Virus record (IMG/VR): IMGVR_UViG_3300044620_000081
Location: 1 to 21,003 of that record
Reading direction: 5' to 3' (one strand)
Source of the DNA: a virus
DNA: 21,003 nt
The position numbers were made by a program, and so were the translations under genes. Below are positions 13,560 to 20,005 of the stretch, piece by piece; position 1 is the first letter of the stretch; every line of letters begins with the position of its first letter. The notes under the pieces were generated by a model that was not told the origin of the DNA, searched no databases, and saw only the letters and a list, made by a program, of their open reading frames with translations.

Positions 13560-14523
13560 TCTTCTTTGTCCAAAAATCAGAAGTACTTAACCAATCATAA
13601 TACTTTTGAAATCCTTCTTCTACATCTACCTTAGGATCGTAGCTAAAATCTCTACGAGCGGCATCAATGTTCAATGCCCCGCGACTTGGGAAGTCTGCGT
13701 CTTTATCTCGTACATTGATAGTACCTTTACCTGCTAATTTAACTGCAAGATTGGCTGCATCAAGTAATGTCCTACTATGTGATTTGGTAATATTGTAAGT
13801 CTTGTTTGCGGTATTATCAGATAGTGCGGCACCAACGATACCATCTGCGGCATCCTCTACATAAGTAAAGTCTAATGTCTCCCCGGCACCATTAACATTG
13901 AGAGTGCCACCACGCATCGCCGTAAGCATGAACTTAGCGATGACACGATCCTCAACATCAAGTGGACCATATACAGCACTAGGTCTAATAATTGTTCCAA
14001 CAAGGCCATCACGCCTGCAATAATCTCTAACAAGCCATTCTCCTGCTAATTTCATAATACCATATTGACCTTGAGGGTTACATACTACATCTTCTGTAAC
14101 ATCGTCAGTGAAGTCGCCATACACCATTGAACTACTGATATACACGAACTTGCGAACATCATATTTTTTGCTTGCTTCCAACAAGTTGAGCAACCCTTCG
14201 CTCATAACACGACTCCCCCATGCAGGATTCGCATTGACTACTTTTTGTCTTGGGAAGCTAGCCATATGAATTACAATCTCTGGCTGCTCTACATTGAACA
14301 CATGGTCAACTGCTTTAGCATCACAAATGTCTCTATCATGGATATAGCTATCTACTGCAATTTTCTTTCTACGTTCAGCCATCAAGTAATCAATTTCATC
14401 TTGGGGTATGATACCGTAGTTTGTTTGCGTATCCATAATAGATACTAGATGACCTCGGTCCTGCAGTCGCTTAACTACATTGTGACCTATGAGTCCCAAT
14501 CCGCCTGTTACTAAAATGTTCAT
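13552..14523 (-). CDS. NAD-dependent epimerase/dehydratase (extended SDR)
   Basis: A 323-residue extended short-chain dehydrogenase, the family of UDP-glucose 4-epimerase and dTDP-glucose dehydratase. The NAD-binding loop GGLGLIG is at residues 7-13, with MDTQ at the end of strand 2 favouring NAD. Catalytic residues are Ser130-132 (YISSSMVYGD) and the Tyr154-x3-Lys158 pair in QYGIMKLAGEW. The substrate-binding half contains RPSAVYGP and NVNGAGETLDFTYVEDAADG, typical for nucleotide-sugar enzymes. It probably makes the keto- or epimerised sugar for the DegT-type aminotransferase further along the operon. The exact sugar is unknown. Starts within ATGA of the 95-residue gene. Confidence 0.92.
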   Translation of the reverse strand: MNILVTGGLGLIGHNVVKRLQDRGHLVSIMDTQTNYGIIPQDEIDYLMAERRKKIAVDSYIHDRDICDAKAVDHVFNVEQPEIVIHMASFPRQKVVNANPAWGSRVMSEGLLNLLEASKKYDVRKFVYISSSMVYGDFTDDVTEDVVCNPQGQYGIMKLAGEWLVRDYCRRDGLVGTIIRPSAVYGPLDVEDRVIAKFMLTAMRGGTLNVNGAGETLDFTYVEDAADGIVGAALSDNTANKTYNITKSHSRTLLDAANLAVKLAGKGTINVRDKDADFPSRGALNIDAARRDFSYDPKVDVEEGFQKYYDWLSTSDFWTKKNV

Positions 14524-14807
14524 TTAAATTTCAATTCAAAAAATGTTATTTGCTCGTCAGTGAGGTCTGCTCTTATTTGATACTTGTAACCATATGTGCT
14601 TATGTCTGCGTGACGATGCCAACTTGGTTTATCATAAGCATTCTCCATCACCCAGCTACCTGCTTCGCTTCGTTCCCAATCAAATATTGGGCCGGCGGCA
14701 TATATATCAGGGTCATCTACATCGCTCAGTCTGAATTCATGAACGATGTGTGTTGATGTTATAATATCGCCCTTGTCAGACGGCCATATTCGCTTTGATT
14801 TGCCCAT
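14520..14807 (-). CDS. Small conserved phage protein between thyA and the epimerase, unknown function
   Basis: A 95-residue soluble protein beginning MGKSKRIWPSDKGD, with the core HEFRLSDVDDPDIYAAGPIF and SWHRHADISTYGYKYQI. The HEFRLSDVDDPDxYA block is one I associate with an unnamed family that is widespread in phages. It contains several His and Asp residues and two conserved Trp, but no motif I can assign. Its 5' end overlaps the 3' end of thyA by 32 bases in another frame, and its stop overlaps the epimerase start (ATGA), so it is expressed together with both. No membrane segment or signal. Confidence 0.85.
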   Translation of the reverse strand: MGKSKRIWPSDKGDIITSTHIVHEFRLSDVDDPDIYAAGPIFDWERSEAGSWVMENAYDKPSWHRHADISTYGYKYQIRADLTDEQITFFELKFK

Positions 14808-15675
14808 GACTCTCGTAGTTTTCTAAGTGAATGTCTTGCATTGTCATTTCAAAGATGTTGTTCTTTTGTGAGTTCAACATCAGTGTAGGTGCGGGGAATT
14901 CAGTACGTGACAACTGTTCTTTAACTTGCTCAACGTGGTCTTTGTATATATGAGTATCACCCGTACTAATAATCAACTCACCTACTTTCAAACCGCAGTG
15001 ATGTGCAATCAAATGAGTGAGTAAAGCGTAGCTAGATATATTAAAAGGTAAGCCAAGAAACACATCCACGCTACGCTGGTACATATGACAAGATAGTTCT
15101 TTATTTTTGTTGACATAGAATTGACTCATAACATGACAAGGAGGCAATGCCATTTGATCTAATTCACCAACGTTCCATGCACTCATAATATGTCGGCGAC
15201 CATTAGGATCTTTAATCAAACCCTCAAGTAAGTTTGAAAGTTGGTCTACTTCTGTGCGGTCAACTGCGAGGCGTGTGCCACCTTTATGTGCCGGACCCAT
15301 GTCTTTTTCAACCGTGTCTTTGTTCCAGTGACGCCATTGTACACCATAGACCCTGCCGAGATCACCCTCGAACTGCGCTTTTGGTTTCCAATACGGCGCA
15401 AGCGCATTCGGGGTCCAGATAGTAGTCTTTCCTTCACTTGTACCGTGGGTAAGTTCTGCCAGTCTACGTTCATCACTAGAGCCTTCAATAAACCAGAGAA
15501 GCTCACCGACGCAAGCTTTCCATGCAAGTTTCTTAGTAGTGATTGCGGGAAAGCCCCTACGCAAATCAAAGCGAAGATTACGGCCAAAAACACTATAGGT
15601 GCCAACACCAGTTCTGTCATCTTTAAGTTCTCCATTGTCTAGTATGTCTTGTAGTAAATCGTGATATTGTTTCAT
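14776..15675 (-). CDS. thyA: Thymidylate synthase (ThyA)
   Basis: A 299-residue folate-dependent thymidylate synthase (dUMP to dTMP with methylene-tetrahydrofolate), which raises the dTTP supply for phage replication. Key features: DDRTGVGT with Arg21 near the N-terminus, catalytic Cys180 in ALPPCHVMSQFYV, and the RSVDVFLGLPFNI block (201-213) that binds dUMP and folate, followed by STGDTHIY. The open frame extends to a TTG at 15687, but the ATG at 15675 is preferred: it gives the usual MKQYHDLLQDIL start and an ATGA overlap with the folA stop. Length is slightly above E. coli ThyA (264 residues) because of an insert near residues 85-105 and 120-140. It regenerates through the adjacent dihydrofolate reductase. 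Confidence 0.96.
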   Translation of the reverse strand: MKQYHDLLQDILDNGELKDDRTGVGTYSVFGRNLRFDLRRGFPAITTKKLAWKACVGELLWFIEGSSDERRLAELTHGTSEGKTTIWTPNALAPYWKPKAQFEGDLGRVYGVQWRHWNKDTVEKDMGPAHKGGTRLAVDRTEVDQLSNLLEGLIKDPNGRRHIMSAWNVGELDQMALPPCHVMSQFYVNKNKELSCHMYQRSVDVFLGLPFNISSYALLTHLIAHHCGLKVGELIISTGDTHIYKDHVEQVKEQLSRTEFPAPTLMLNSQKNNIFEMTMQDIHLENYESHGQIKANMAV

Positions 15676-16124
15676 TTTCTTTTCCAAATTTCATATGAGT
15701 GGTCGGTATGTTCTTCTTTAAACCAACACACAAATTCTTTTTCTAATTTTACTATATCTATAAAAGTATCACAAGTATATTTGGTAAACGTTCTTGATAA
15801 ATGTATTTCGTCTATTAGATGCCAACTACTGTTAACTAACTTTGCACCGCCGATAAGCCATACATCATGCAAATCCATAGTGTCTCTGGCTGGTAAACTA
15901 GTTAGTGTAGTGATTCCATCTATATGTTGACTAGTCACTACTACGTTAATGCGATTAGGTAAAGGTTTCTTAGGTAGGCTGTCCCAGGTGTTACGTCCCA
16001 TCAGTATTACTTTACCTGTAGTCAATGCCTTGAATCTTGGCAAATCGCCCTGAATGTTAGTCCAGGGCAATTTACCATCAAAGCCTATTCCTCCTTTAGG
16101 ATCACAAGCTATAATTAGTTTCAT
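15672..16124 (-). CDS. folA: Dihydrofolate reductase
   Basis: A 150-residue dihydrofolate reductase that reduces the dihydrofolate produced by thymidylate synthase. Trp21 and Asp27 (PWTNIQGDLPRF) are at the E. coli positions; Asp27 is the proton-donating residue. MGRNTWDSL at 42-50 and WLIGGAKL at 89-96 are the NADPH-binding motifs. The C-terminal part (IDEIHLSRTFTKYTCDTFI) is the expected beta-sheet. The protein is slightly short compared with the 159-residue E. coli enzyme but has all landmarks. The ATG overlaps the stop of the 98-residue gene, and its stop overlaps the thyA start, so folA and thyA are made in step. Confidence 0.95.
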   Translation of the reverse strand: MKLIIACDPKGGIGFDGKLPWTNIQGDLPRFKALTTGKVILMGRNTWDSLPKKPLPNRINVVVTSQHIDGITTLTSLPARDTMDLHDVWLIGGAKLVNSSWHLIDEIHLSRTFTKYTCDTFIDIVKLEKEFVCWFKEEHTDHSYEIWKRK

Positions 16125-16417
16125 AATTTATTCAATAACCTATCTGTCTCCGGCTGAACAGTCTCAGCAATACTTTGCACATCTAGTATAAACTCTACGC
16201 TAGTGACTTGGTCATCTAATTCATTTAGTTTTCTACTAACTGCTTCTTCTATTTGTTCTGGGTCAAGTCCTTGACTTAAAAACTTTTGGATGTTGATAGT
16301 TTGTTGTCGTTTACCTTCTAACTTGATTATCAATTTCTTAATAAACTGTATCGGTACCTTCTGCTTTTCAACGTCTTCAAGAATGTGTTCCCACTTCTGA
16401 ATAAATTCTGGGCTCAT
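16121..16417 (-). CDS. Small helical conserved phage protein, unknown function
   Basis: A 98-residue, mostly alpha-helical, charged protein beginning MSPEFIQKWEHILEDVEKQK. It has the repeated basic/acidic pattern FIKKLIIKLEGKRQQTINI and the ending IAETVQPETDRLLNKL. The block GLDPEQIEEAVSRKLNELDD resembles an unnamed protein I recall from T4-like marine phages; no function is known to me. It begins one base after the stop of the 221-residue gene (TAATG) and precedes folA with an ATGA overlap, so it belongs to the same translationally coupled set. There are no Cys, membrane spans or catalytic motifs. Confidence 0.85.
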   Translation of the reverse strand: MSPEFIQKWEHILEDVEKQKVPIQFIKKLIIKLEGKRQQTINIQKFLSQGLDPEQIEEAVSRKLNELDDQVTSVEFILDVQSIAETVQPETDRLLNKL

Positions 16418-17082
16418 TATGCACTAACTTTTACTTTTTTGTTATATGCTCTTTTTGCCTTAGGTGCTTCAACAACAGCTTGTACGGGATCCATAGCAGC
16501 CGCTTCTTTCAACAACCGTTGAGCTTCAGCCATCAAGCCTTTAGCCTCAGCACTCATCTTCTCAGCTTGCGCTCTAAAATTGTTTGCCAAGTCATTGTCA
16601 CCTAGCGCACCGTCTGATACTTTAGAAACAGGAGGCATCTTGTCACCGCGTAGTCTACGTGCAACATCAGCTGGGTCTTGCAACCCACGACTTGAATCTA
16701 GTTCAGCTAATCGCTTAACAGCGTCTTCACCCTGTTTCATTTCATTCAGAATCTTGTTCAATTCATCAAGCTTGATTCTAGTATTAGGTTGTGGTGTCAT
16801 GACGATTAAAGAAGTTTGAACTTTCTTCAACTGACCTTCAAAGTGTAGCGTCTGCAAGATGCCCTTGCCGTCTTGGGTGTATGTGCGATTCAATGCGTCC
16901 GCTAGATTTTCACTGTTCTGACCAATATCAGATTCAATACAACGAATCAATGGGTCATGAATGTGTTGATTTAGTGTCTCAGTATACGATACTAAACACA
17001 TGTGAGGTTCGCCCGGGACCTCTCTAAAAATTACTGCAACTTTACGGTCGCCGTGTTTGCCTACATGTCGTAAAAAACTCAT
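16417..17082 (-). CDS. Conserved phage protein of unknown function heading the folA-thyA operon
   Basis: A 221-residue protein. Residues 1-115 look like a folded alpha/beta domain (MSFLRHVGKHGDRKVAVIFR, PGEPHMCLVSYTE). Residues about 120-205 are helical and charged (NNFRAQAEKMSAEAKGLMAE), probably a coiled coil, and the tail is basic (KAKRAYNKKVKVSA). The basic tail could bind nucleic acid. The Shine-Dalgarno and start (TAGGAGAATAATATG) are identical to those of the BPSL0761-like gene, which may mean similar control. A late-like box (GTTAAATA) and a 9-bp hairpin are in the 63-bp gap upstream. No named family was recognised; I considered the translational repressor RegA, but the sequence does not match. 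Confidence 0.84.
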   Translation of the reverse strand: MSFLRHVGKHGDRKVAVIFREVPGEPHMCLVSYTETLNQHIHDPLIRCIESDIGQNSENLADALNRTYTQDGKGILQTLHFEGQLKKVQTSLIVMTPQPNTRIKLDELNKILNEMKQGEDAVKRLAELDSSRGLQDPADVARRLRGDKMPPVSKVSDGALGDNDLANNFRAQAEKMSAEAKGLMAEAQRLLKEAAAMDPVQAVVEAPKAKRAYNKKVKVSA

Positions 17083-17110
17083 ATTATTCTCCTACTAAGA
17101 TTTACAAAAG

Positions 17111-17137
17111 TATTTAACTAGATTTCTACTAGTTAAA
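17111..17137 (-). promoter_or_regulatory. Hairpin with late-like box upstream of the folA-thyA operon
   Basis: A 9-bp inverted repeat (TTTAACTAG/CTAGTTAAA, seven-base loop) follows the stop of the 84-residue gene. GTTAAATA followed by C (17118-17111) overlaps its downstream arm and lies 28 bp before the next ATG. It may be a weak late-type promoter, a processing site or both. Confidence 0.35.
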
Positions 17138-17145
17138 AAATTTAT

Positions 17146-17400
17146 TTACGACCAATATAATTCGTACAAAACTGCTTCCGCAGGATCTTCAAACGCAGGA
17201 AAATAACTGTCACCTGTTATAAAAAAGTCAGTAGAATCATCAGTGTATTGTACTATCGAGACTCTACCCGAAAGTTTTGTTATGATCCACAACTTAGACT
17301 CAGGAGTCAATAATGTTTTGGCTAAAACAAAATGTTTAGGGGTATATGGTAATTGTCTATCCCCAAACCAAACTTGTGGATTAATCTCATGCTCAATCAT
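17146..17400 (-). CDS. Small protein of unknown function, last gene of the vWA operon
   Basis: An 84-residue, beta-rich soluble protein starting MIEHEINPQVWFGDRQLPYT and ending DPAEAVLYELYWS. Several alternating hydrophobic stretches (KLWIITKLSGRVSIVQY) suggest a small beta barrel or sandwich. I do not recognise a family. Its ATG overlaps the stop of the 139-residue gene upstream (ATGA at 17400-17397). A 9-bp stem-loop follows the stop codon in the gap, but without the T-tract of a typical terminator. Confidence 0.75.
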   Translation of the reverse strand: MIEHEINPQVWFGDRQLPYTPKHFVLAKTLLTPESKLWIITKLSGRVSIVQYTDDSTDFFITGDSYFPAFEDPAEAVLYELYWS

Positions 17401-17816
17401 TTAGTAAGTGAATCCAGCATCTTGTATTTTTCGTATGCTTCAACTACTGCAGGAGTAGTATTACGATTGCTAGGTGCTACTTCCATCCACAATCCATCAC
17501 CATATTCGGCAGGATGACGGTAAGACCCACTGTATCCGTCCCCGACAAAAACCCGAGGTTGATGAATCTTGCCCGCATTATACAAACGAATTGCCAGATC
17601 CGTTACTTTCTCCAGCGGATAGTCCGTCAATACATATTGCTCAGGATTGCGTGAGTATGGATTGCCTTGTTTATGATATGCCTCTACTACTTTGATATAT
17701 CTATCAAAGTCAGGACAGTTAGTGCGAGTTACAATGAACATAACATCATCCTCGGACACTTCGCTACGCATGAGACTTGTTAAGCATCCACCAAGACTAA
17801 GACCAATAAGTTTCAT
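17397..17816 (-). CDS. Unknown 139-residue protein in the vWA operon
   Basis: A soluble 139-residue protein starting MKLIGLSLGGCLTSLMRSEV. The first strand-glycine-loop looks like the opening of an alpha/beta fold, though SLGG is not a confirmed nucleotide-binding loop. Later segments are VTRTNCPDFDRYIKVVEAYH, PEQYVLTDYPLEKVTDLAIR and PRVFVGDGYSGSYRHP. The order of short strands and helices recalls a Rossmann-like fold, but no family is recognised. It is coupled by ATGA overlaps to both neighbours, so it is expressed with the vWA protein. A nucleotide or phosphoryl-binding protein is possible; nothing proves it. Confidence 0.78.
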   Translation of the reverse strand: MKLIGLSLGGCLTSLMRSEVSEDDVMFIVTRTNCPDFDRYIKVVEAYHKQGNPYSRNPEQYVLTDYPLEKVTDLAIRLYNAGKIHQPRVFVGDGYSGSYRHPAEYGDGLWMEVAPSNRNTTPAVVEAYEKYKMLDSLTK

Positions 17817-18064
17817 TTTTTCAGCCTATAATATATTTCAACTTTTTCAAGCAAGTCATTTAGTGCAGGGTCGCTGTCAGCCATGAACACTGCTCCCTTA
17901 AGATTTGCCCAACGTACTTGTATCTCTTGTTCTTTTTGATATGCAGGATCAATACTGTGCAACGTGCGAGAGCTAGCAGGCTCTCCCGACTTACGGGAGT
18001 AGACTGTTTTGCCTCCATCAGGTGATTCGTAAATAACTATTTCTTCACTTGACTTAATCATCAT
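17813..18064 (-). CDS. Small protein of unknown function in the vWA operon
   Basis: An 83-residue protein beginning MMIKSSEEIVIYESPDGGKT. The open frame reaches back to a TTG at 18106, but that extension lies inside a small membrane-peptide gene. The tandem ATGs at 18064 and 18061 overlap that gene's stop and fit the coupling seen through the operon, so this start is preferred. The first half is beta-rich (IVIYESPDGGKTVYSRKSGE) and the second helical (DSDPALNDLLEKVEIYYRLK). Small proteins with this composition are frequent in phages and hosts; I know no function for them. The stop overlaps the next start by ATGA. Confidence 0.75.
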   Translation of the reverse strand: MMIKSSEEIVIYESPDGGKTVYSRKSGEPASSRTLHSIDPAYQKEQEIQVRWANLKGAVFMADSDPALNDLLEKVEIYYRLKK

Positions 18065-18173
18065 GGTGTTTAACAGCTTTGAATCCTGACCAGAGTACTT
18101 TACCAAATGCGTATAGTACTCCGATCACTGCCGCTAATAGAACGGCATAGCCTATTGTATACAATGCTTCCAT
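18054..18173 (-). CDS. 39-residue single-span membrane peptide
   Basis: A short gene from the ATG at 18173-18171 to the TAA at 18056-18054. It encodes a peptide starting MEALYTIGYAVLLAAVIGVL and ending FKAVKHHDD. About 20 hydrophobic residues (5-27) form one membrane span, followed by a basic, cytoplasm-compatible tail (GKVLWSGFKAVKHHDD). It has an AGGG-type ribosome site six bases before the ATG, two bases after the vWA stop, and its stop overlaps the tandem ATG of the 83-residue gene. It thus fills an otherwise unexplained 110-bp gap exactly. It could be a membrane anchor or partner of the vWA protein, or a small host-membrane effector. Function is unknown. Confidence 0.72.
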   Translation of the reverse strand: MEALYTIGYAVLLAAVIGVLYAFGKVLWSGFKAVKHHDD

Positions 18174-18175
18174 AA

Positions 18176-19465
18176 TCAACCCTTATCGTCATACAGAGCA
18201 TACGTACCGAATGGGGGATTCGGATCTGGGTCACCATGAATGATCCAAGTAGTATCACAGTAGTCTTTATCACCCCAAGAACCACAAGGGTAACCGTCAG
18301 TGAAACAGATTAGACGCTTGGGCACGTTGCCTACTTTCTTCAAGTAATCAAAGATAGCATCAAAGTCTGTACCACCGCCGCCCATTGGCTCATACGCATC
18401 AATAGTATCCATTGATTCGCTATTGAAATCTTGTGGATTATAAATGTCAGTGTCAAAGCAGAACACATGAACTTTGTAACCATCAAATGATTCCATCATG
18501 CCACCAATCTCACCCAAGAATGCTTGCGCTTGCTTGTTAGAGATAGAACCTGACATGTCAATAGCAACGACCACATCAATTTCTTCACCGGGAGTCATGC
18601 CGGGCATGATAGCATCCATGTGCCAACTACGGCGCGATGGTCGCATCCAAGAAAAGTCTGTACGAATTGCGCTGGTCAGATTAGTCTGAATCAGTTCACG
18701 CCAGGGCATGACTGGGTTAGTGTGTTGCTTAATAAGACGCTCAACACCTAGAGGCAAACTACCTGCTTCTGCGCTTTGTGCGGCATTGATAATTGCTTGC
18801 TTGACTTCCTGACGCACACGTTCACGTTCCTCAGGAGACATTTTAGGGCGGCCCTTGCCTTTGCCTTCTTGATCTCCGTCACCATCACCTTCACCATCTT
18901 CGTCACCGTCAATGTGATCGTCAATCATCTGGTCAATCAGACTGTTAATGTCAATCTTTTGAACGTTCTTCATGAGGTCATCATAGATTTCCTCAGCCGC
19001 TTTACCGTCATACTTTTGTTCGTACAAGCAAGGGACTGTAGTAATGAATTGACCAACTTTGTGTCGCTTCAAGTCTGCGTTAACTGCGTAGTCATCAGCA
19101 ATGTTCCAGATTTGAGGATCACGGTGATTACGGCGACCCATGTGATCGTACACCACGTGCAAGACTTCGTGACCCACAAGAAACTCAACCTCTTTGGGTT
19201 TGAGCATCATAATGAATCGGCTGTTGTAATAGAATTTCAAGCCGTCAGTTGCCGCAGTACTGCACCAGTCATCGGCATTAATCAATGTCAAACGGGTTGC
19301 AAGATTGCCGAAAAACGAATGACGCAATAGCAAACCGATACGTGCTGTTACCAATCGTTCACGTGCATCATGATCTACCTTTGGATCAGTAGGACCTACA
19401 AGTTTTTCAAACTTGTCGCTTCGTGTCTTTTTCTTAGACTTAGATTTATCAATTACTTCGCTCAT
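18176..19465 (-). CDS. vWA-domain protein with HExxH metallopeptidase-like domain (DUF2201-type)
   Basis: A 429-residue two-part protein. The N-terminal part (about 30-165) contains a zinc-type motif HEVLHVVYDH at 99-108, followed by IADDYAVNADL, as in the metallopeptidase-like domain of DUF2201 proteins. An acidic low-complexity linker (DGDEDGEGDGDGD) spans about 187-199. The C-terminal von Willebrand A domain (about 296-425) has a full metal-ion site: DMSGS at 303-307, Thr366 in GGGGTDFD and Asp390 in ICFTDGYP. Such proteins pair with MoxR AAA+ ATPases in bacteria as chaperone-like or metal-insertion machines, and a MoxR gene lies upstream here. Its own sigma-70 promoter matches consensus at every position. 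Confidence 0.92.
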   Translation of the reverse strand: MSEVIDKSKSKKKTRSDKFEKLVGPTDPKVDHDARERLVTARIGLLLRHSFFGNLATRLTLINADDWCSTAATDGLKFYYNSRFIMMLKPKEVEFLVGHEVLHVVYDHMGRRNHRDPQIWNIADDYAVNADLKRHKVGQFITTVPCLYEQKYDGKAAEEIYDDLMKNVQKIDINSLIDQMIDDHIDGDEDGEGDGDGDQEGKGKGRPKMSPEERERVRQEVKQAIINAAQSAEAGSLPLGVERLIKQHTNPVMPWRELIQTNLTSAIRTDFSWMRPSRRSWHMDAIMPGMTPGEEIDVVVAIDMSGSISNKQAQAFLGEIGGMMESFDGYKVHVFCFDTDIYNPQDFNSESMDTIDAYEPMGGGGTDFDAIFDYLKKVGNVPKRLICFTDGYPCGSWGDKDYCDTTWIIHGDPDPNPPFGTYALYDDKG

Positions 19466-19489
19466 ACATACTCCTTAACTGTTACTAAC

Positions 19490-19518
19490 ATTATAGCACA
19501 GCCTTGATTTATTGTCAA
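19490..19518 (-). promoter_or_regulatory. Perfect consensus sigma-70 promoter of the vWA operon
   Basis: TTGACA (19518-19513), 17-bp spacer, TATAAT (19495-19490): all twelve hexamer bases and the spacing match consensus. An AAGGAG ribosome site precedes the vWA start. This implies strong expression early in infection by the host polymerase. Confidence 0.85.
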
Positions 19519-19519
19519 A

Positions 19520-19792
19520 TTATTGCAAGGTGCGCTTAGGTAGATCAAGGACAGAAAGGTCCTCTTCTTCCAATTGCTCAATAGTACTTAGCAGGTCTTC
19601 TACATCTTCAACTGACAAGTCCTCAAGCAAGGATTCAATAGATACTGGATTAGACTTTTCAAAAAGACTTCCGTTCTCGGCGCTTTCGGTAATCTCTTTG
19701 ATTAGTTCATCTAGTTCTTCCTGGGTGCCTTCAAAACTATCGAAACAACCAGGTGCAAAAATGATTTCTAGTTTCTTCTTTTCCTCAGTCAT
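19520..19792 (-). CDS. Small acidic conserved phage protein, unknown function
   Basis: A 90-residue acidic protein beginning MTEEKKKLEIIFAPGCFDSF. The opening KKKLEIIFAPGCFDxFEGTQ followed by a Glu-rich helical region (QEELDELIKEITESAENGSL) is a pattern I know from several unrelated T4-like phages, with no known function. The C-terminal helix is Leu/Glu-rich (SIESLLEDLSVEDVEDLLST). A single Cys sits in PGCFD. The ATG overlaps the stop of the 50-residue gene upstream. The stop codon lies within the vWA promoter region, so the promoter starts directly after this gene. Confidence 0.85.
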   Translation of the reverse strand: MTEEKKKLEIIFAPGCFDSFEGTQEELDELIKEITESAENGSLFEKSNPVSIESLLEDLSVEDVEDLLSTIEQLEEEDLSVLDLPKRTLQ

Positions 19793-19941
19793 AGAGACAG
19801 TCCTCGGTATCCCGCATCAAATGCGATTCGTGCATAAGGTGCACCTGATTCAATACAGTACAAGGTCATACCTTGATCCTTAGTGAAACCTTTTGCCCGG
19901 GCACTTTGACCAAGAGCATAAAAATACTTTTTACCTGACAT
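19789..19941 (-). CDS. 50-residue phage protein, unknown function
   Basis: A small basic protein beginning MSGKKYFYALGQSARAKGFT and ending FDAGYRGLSL. The open frame reaches back to 19992, but that part is the terminator hairpin of the MoxR gene; the ATG at 19941 with AAGGA seven bases upstream is far more likely. Repeated aromatic residues and conserved-looking GxSARAxGFT-type spacing suggest a small folded domain. Family not recognised. Coupled by ATGA to the 90-residue gene. Confidence 0.75.
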   Translation of the reverse strand: MSGKKYFYALGQSARAKGFTKDQGMTLYCIESGAPYARIAFDAGYRGLSL

Positions 19942-19953
19942 AACAATCCTTAA

Positions 19954-19988
19954 TAAAAAAAGGGTGAGCATATTGCTACACTCACCCT
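19954..19988 (-). terminator. Intrinsic terminator of the MoxR gene
   Basis: On the minus strand, stem AGGGTGAG/CTCACCCT with a 12-base loop is followed directly by seven T. It begins 17 bases after the MoxR stop codon. Confidence 0.9.
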
Positions 19989-20005
19989 GCAAAGCTTAGT
20001 AACTA

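Noticed and set aside
15241-15642. A 133-residue plus-strand open frame opposite thyA
   Set aside because: It mirrors the conserved thyA coding sequence and has no recognisable domain or start signal.
16417-17082. Identification as the translational repressor RegA
   Set aside because: Length and sequence do not match RegA as I know it.
18065-18106. TTG-started extension of the 83-residue protein
   Set aside because: No ribosome site, and the stretch is explained by the 39-residue membrane peptide in another frame.
18776-19330. A 184-residue plus-strand open frame opposite the vWA gene
   Set aside because: It lies wholly antisense to a well-supported gene, has repetitive Val/Thr/Asn-rich composition created by the acidic linker codons, and no ribosome site.
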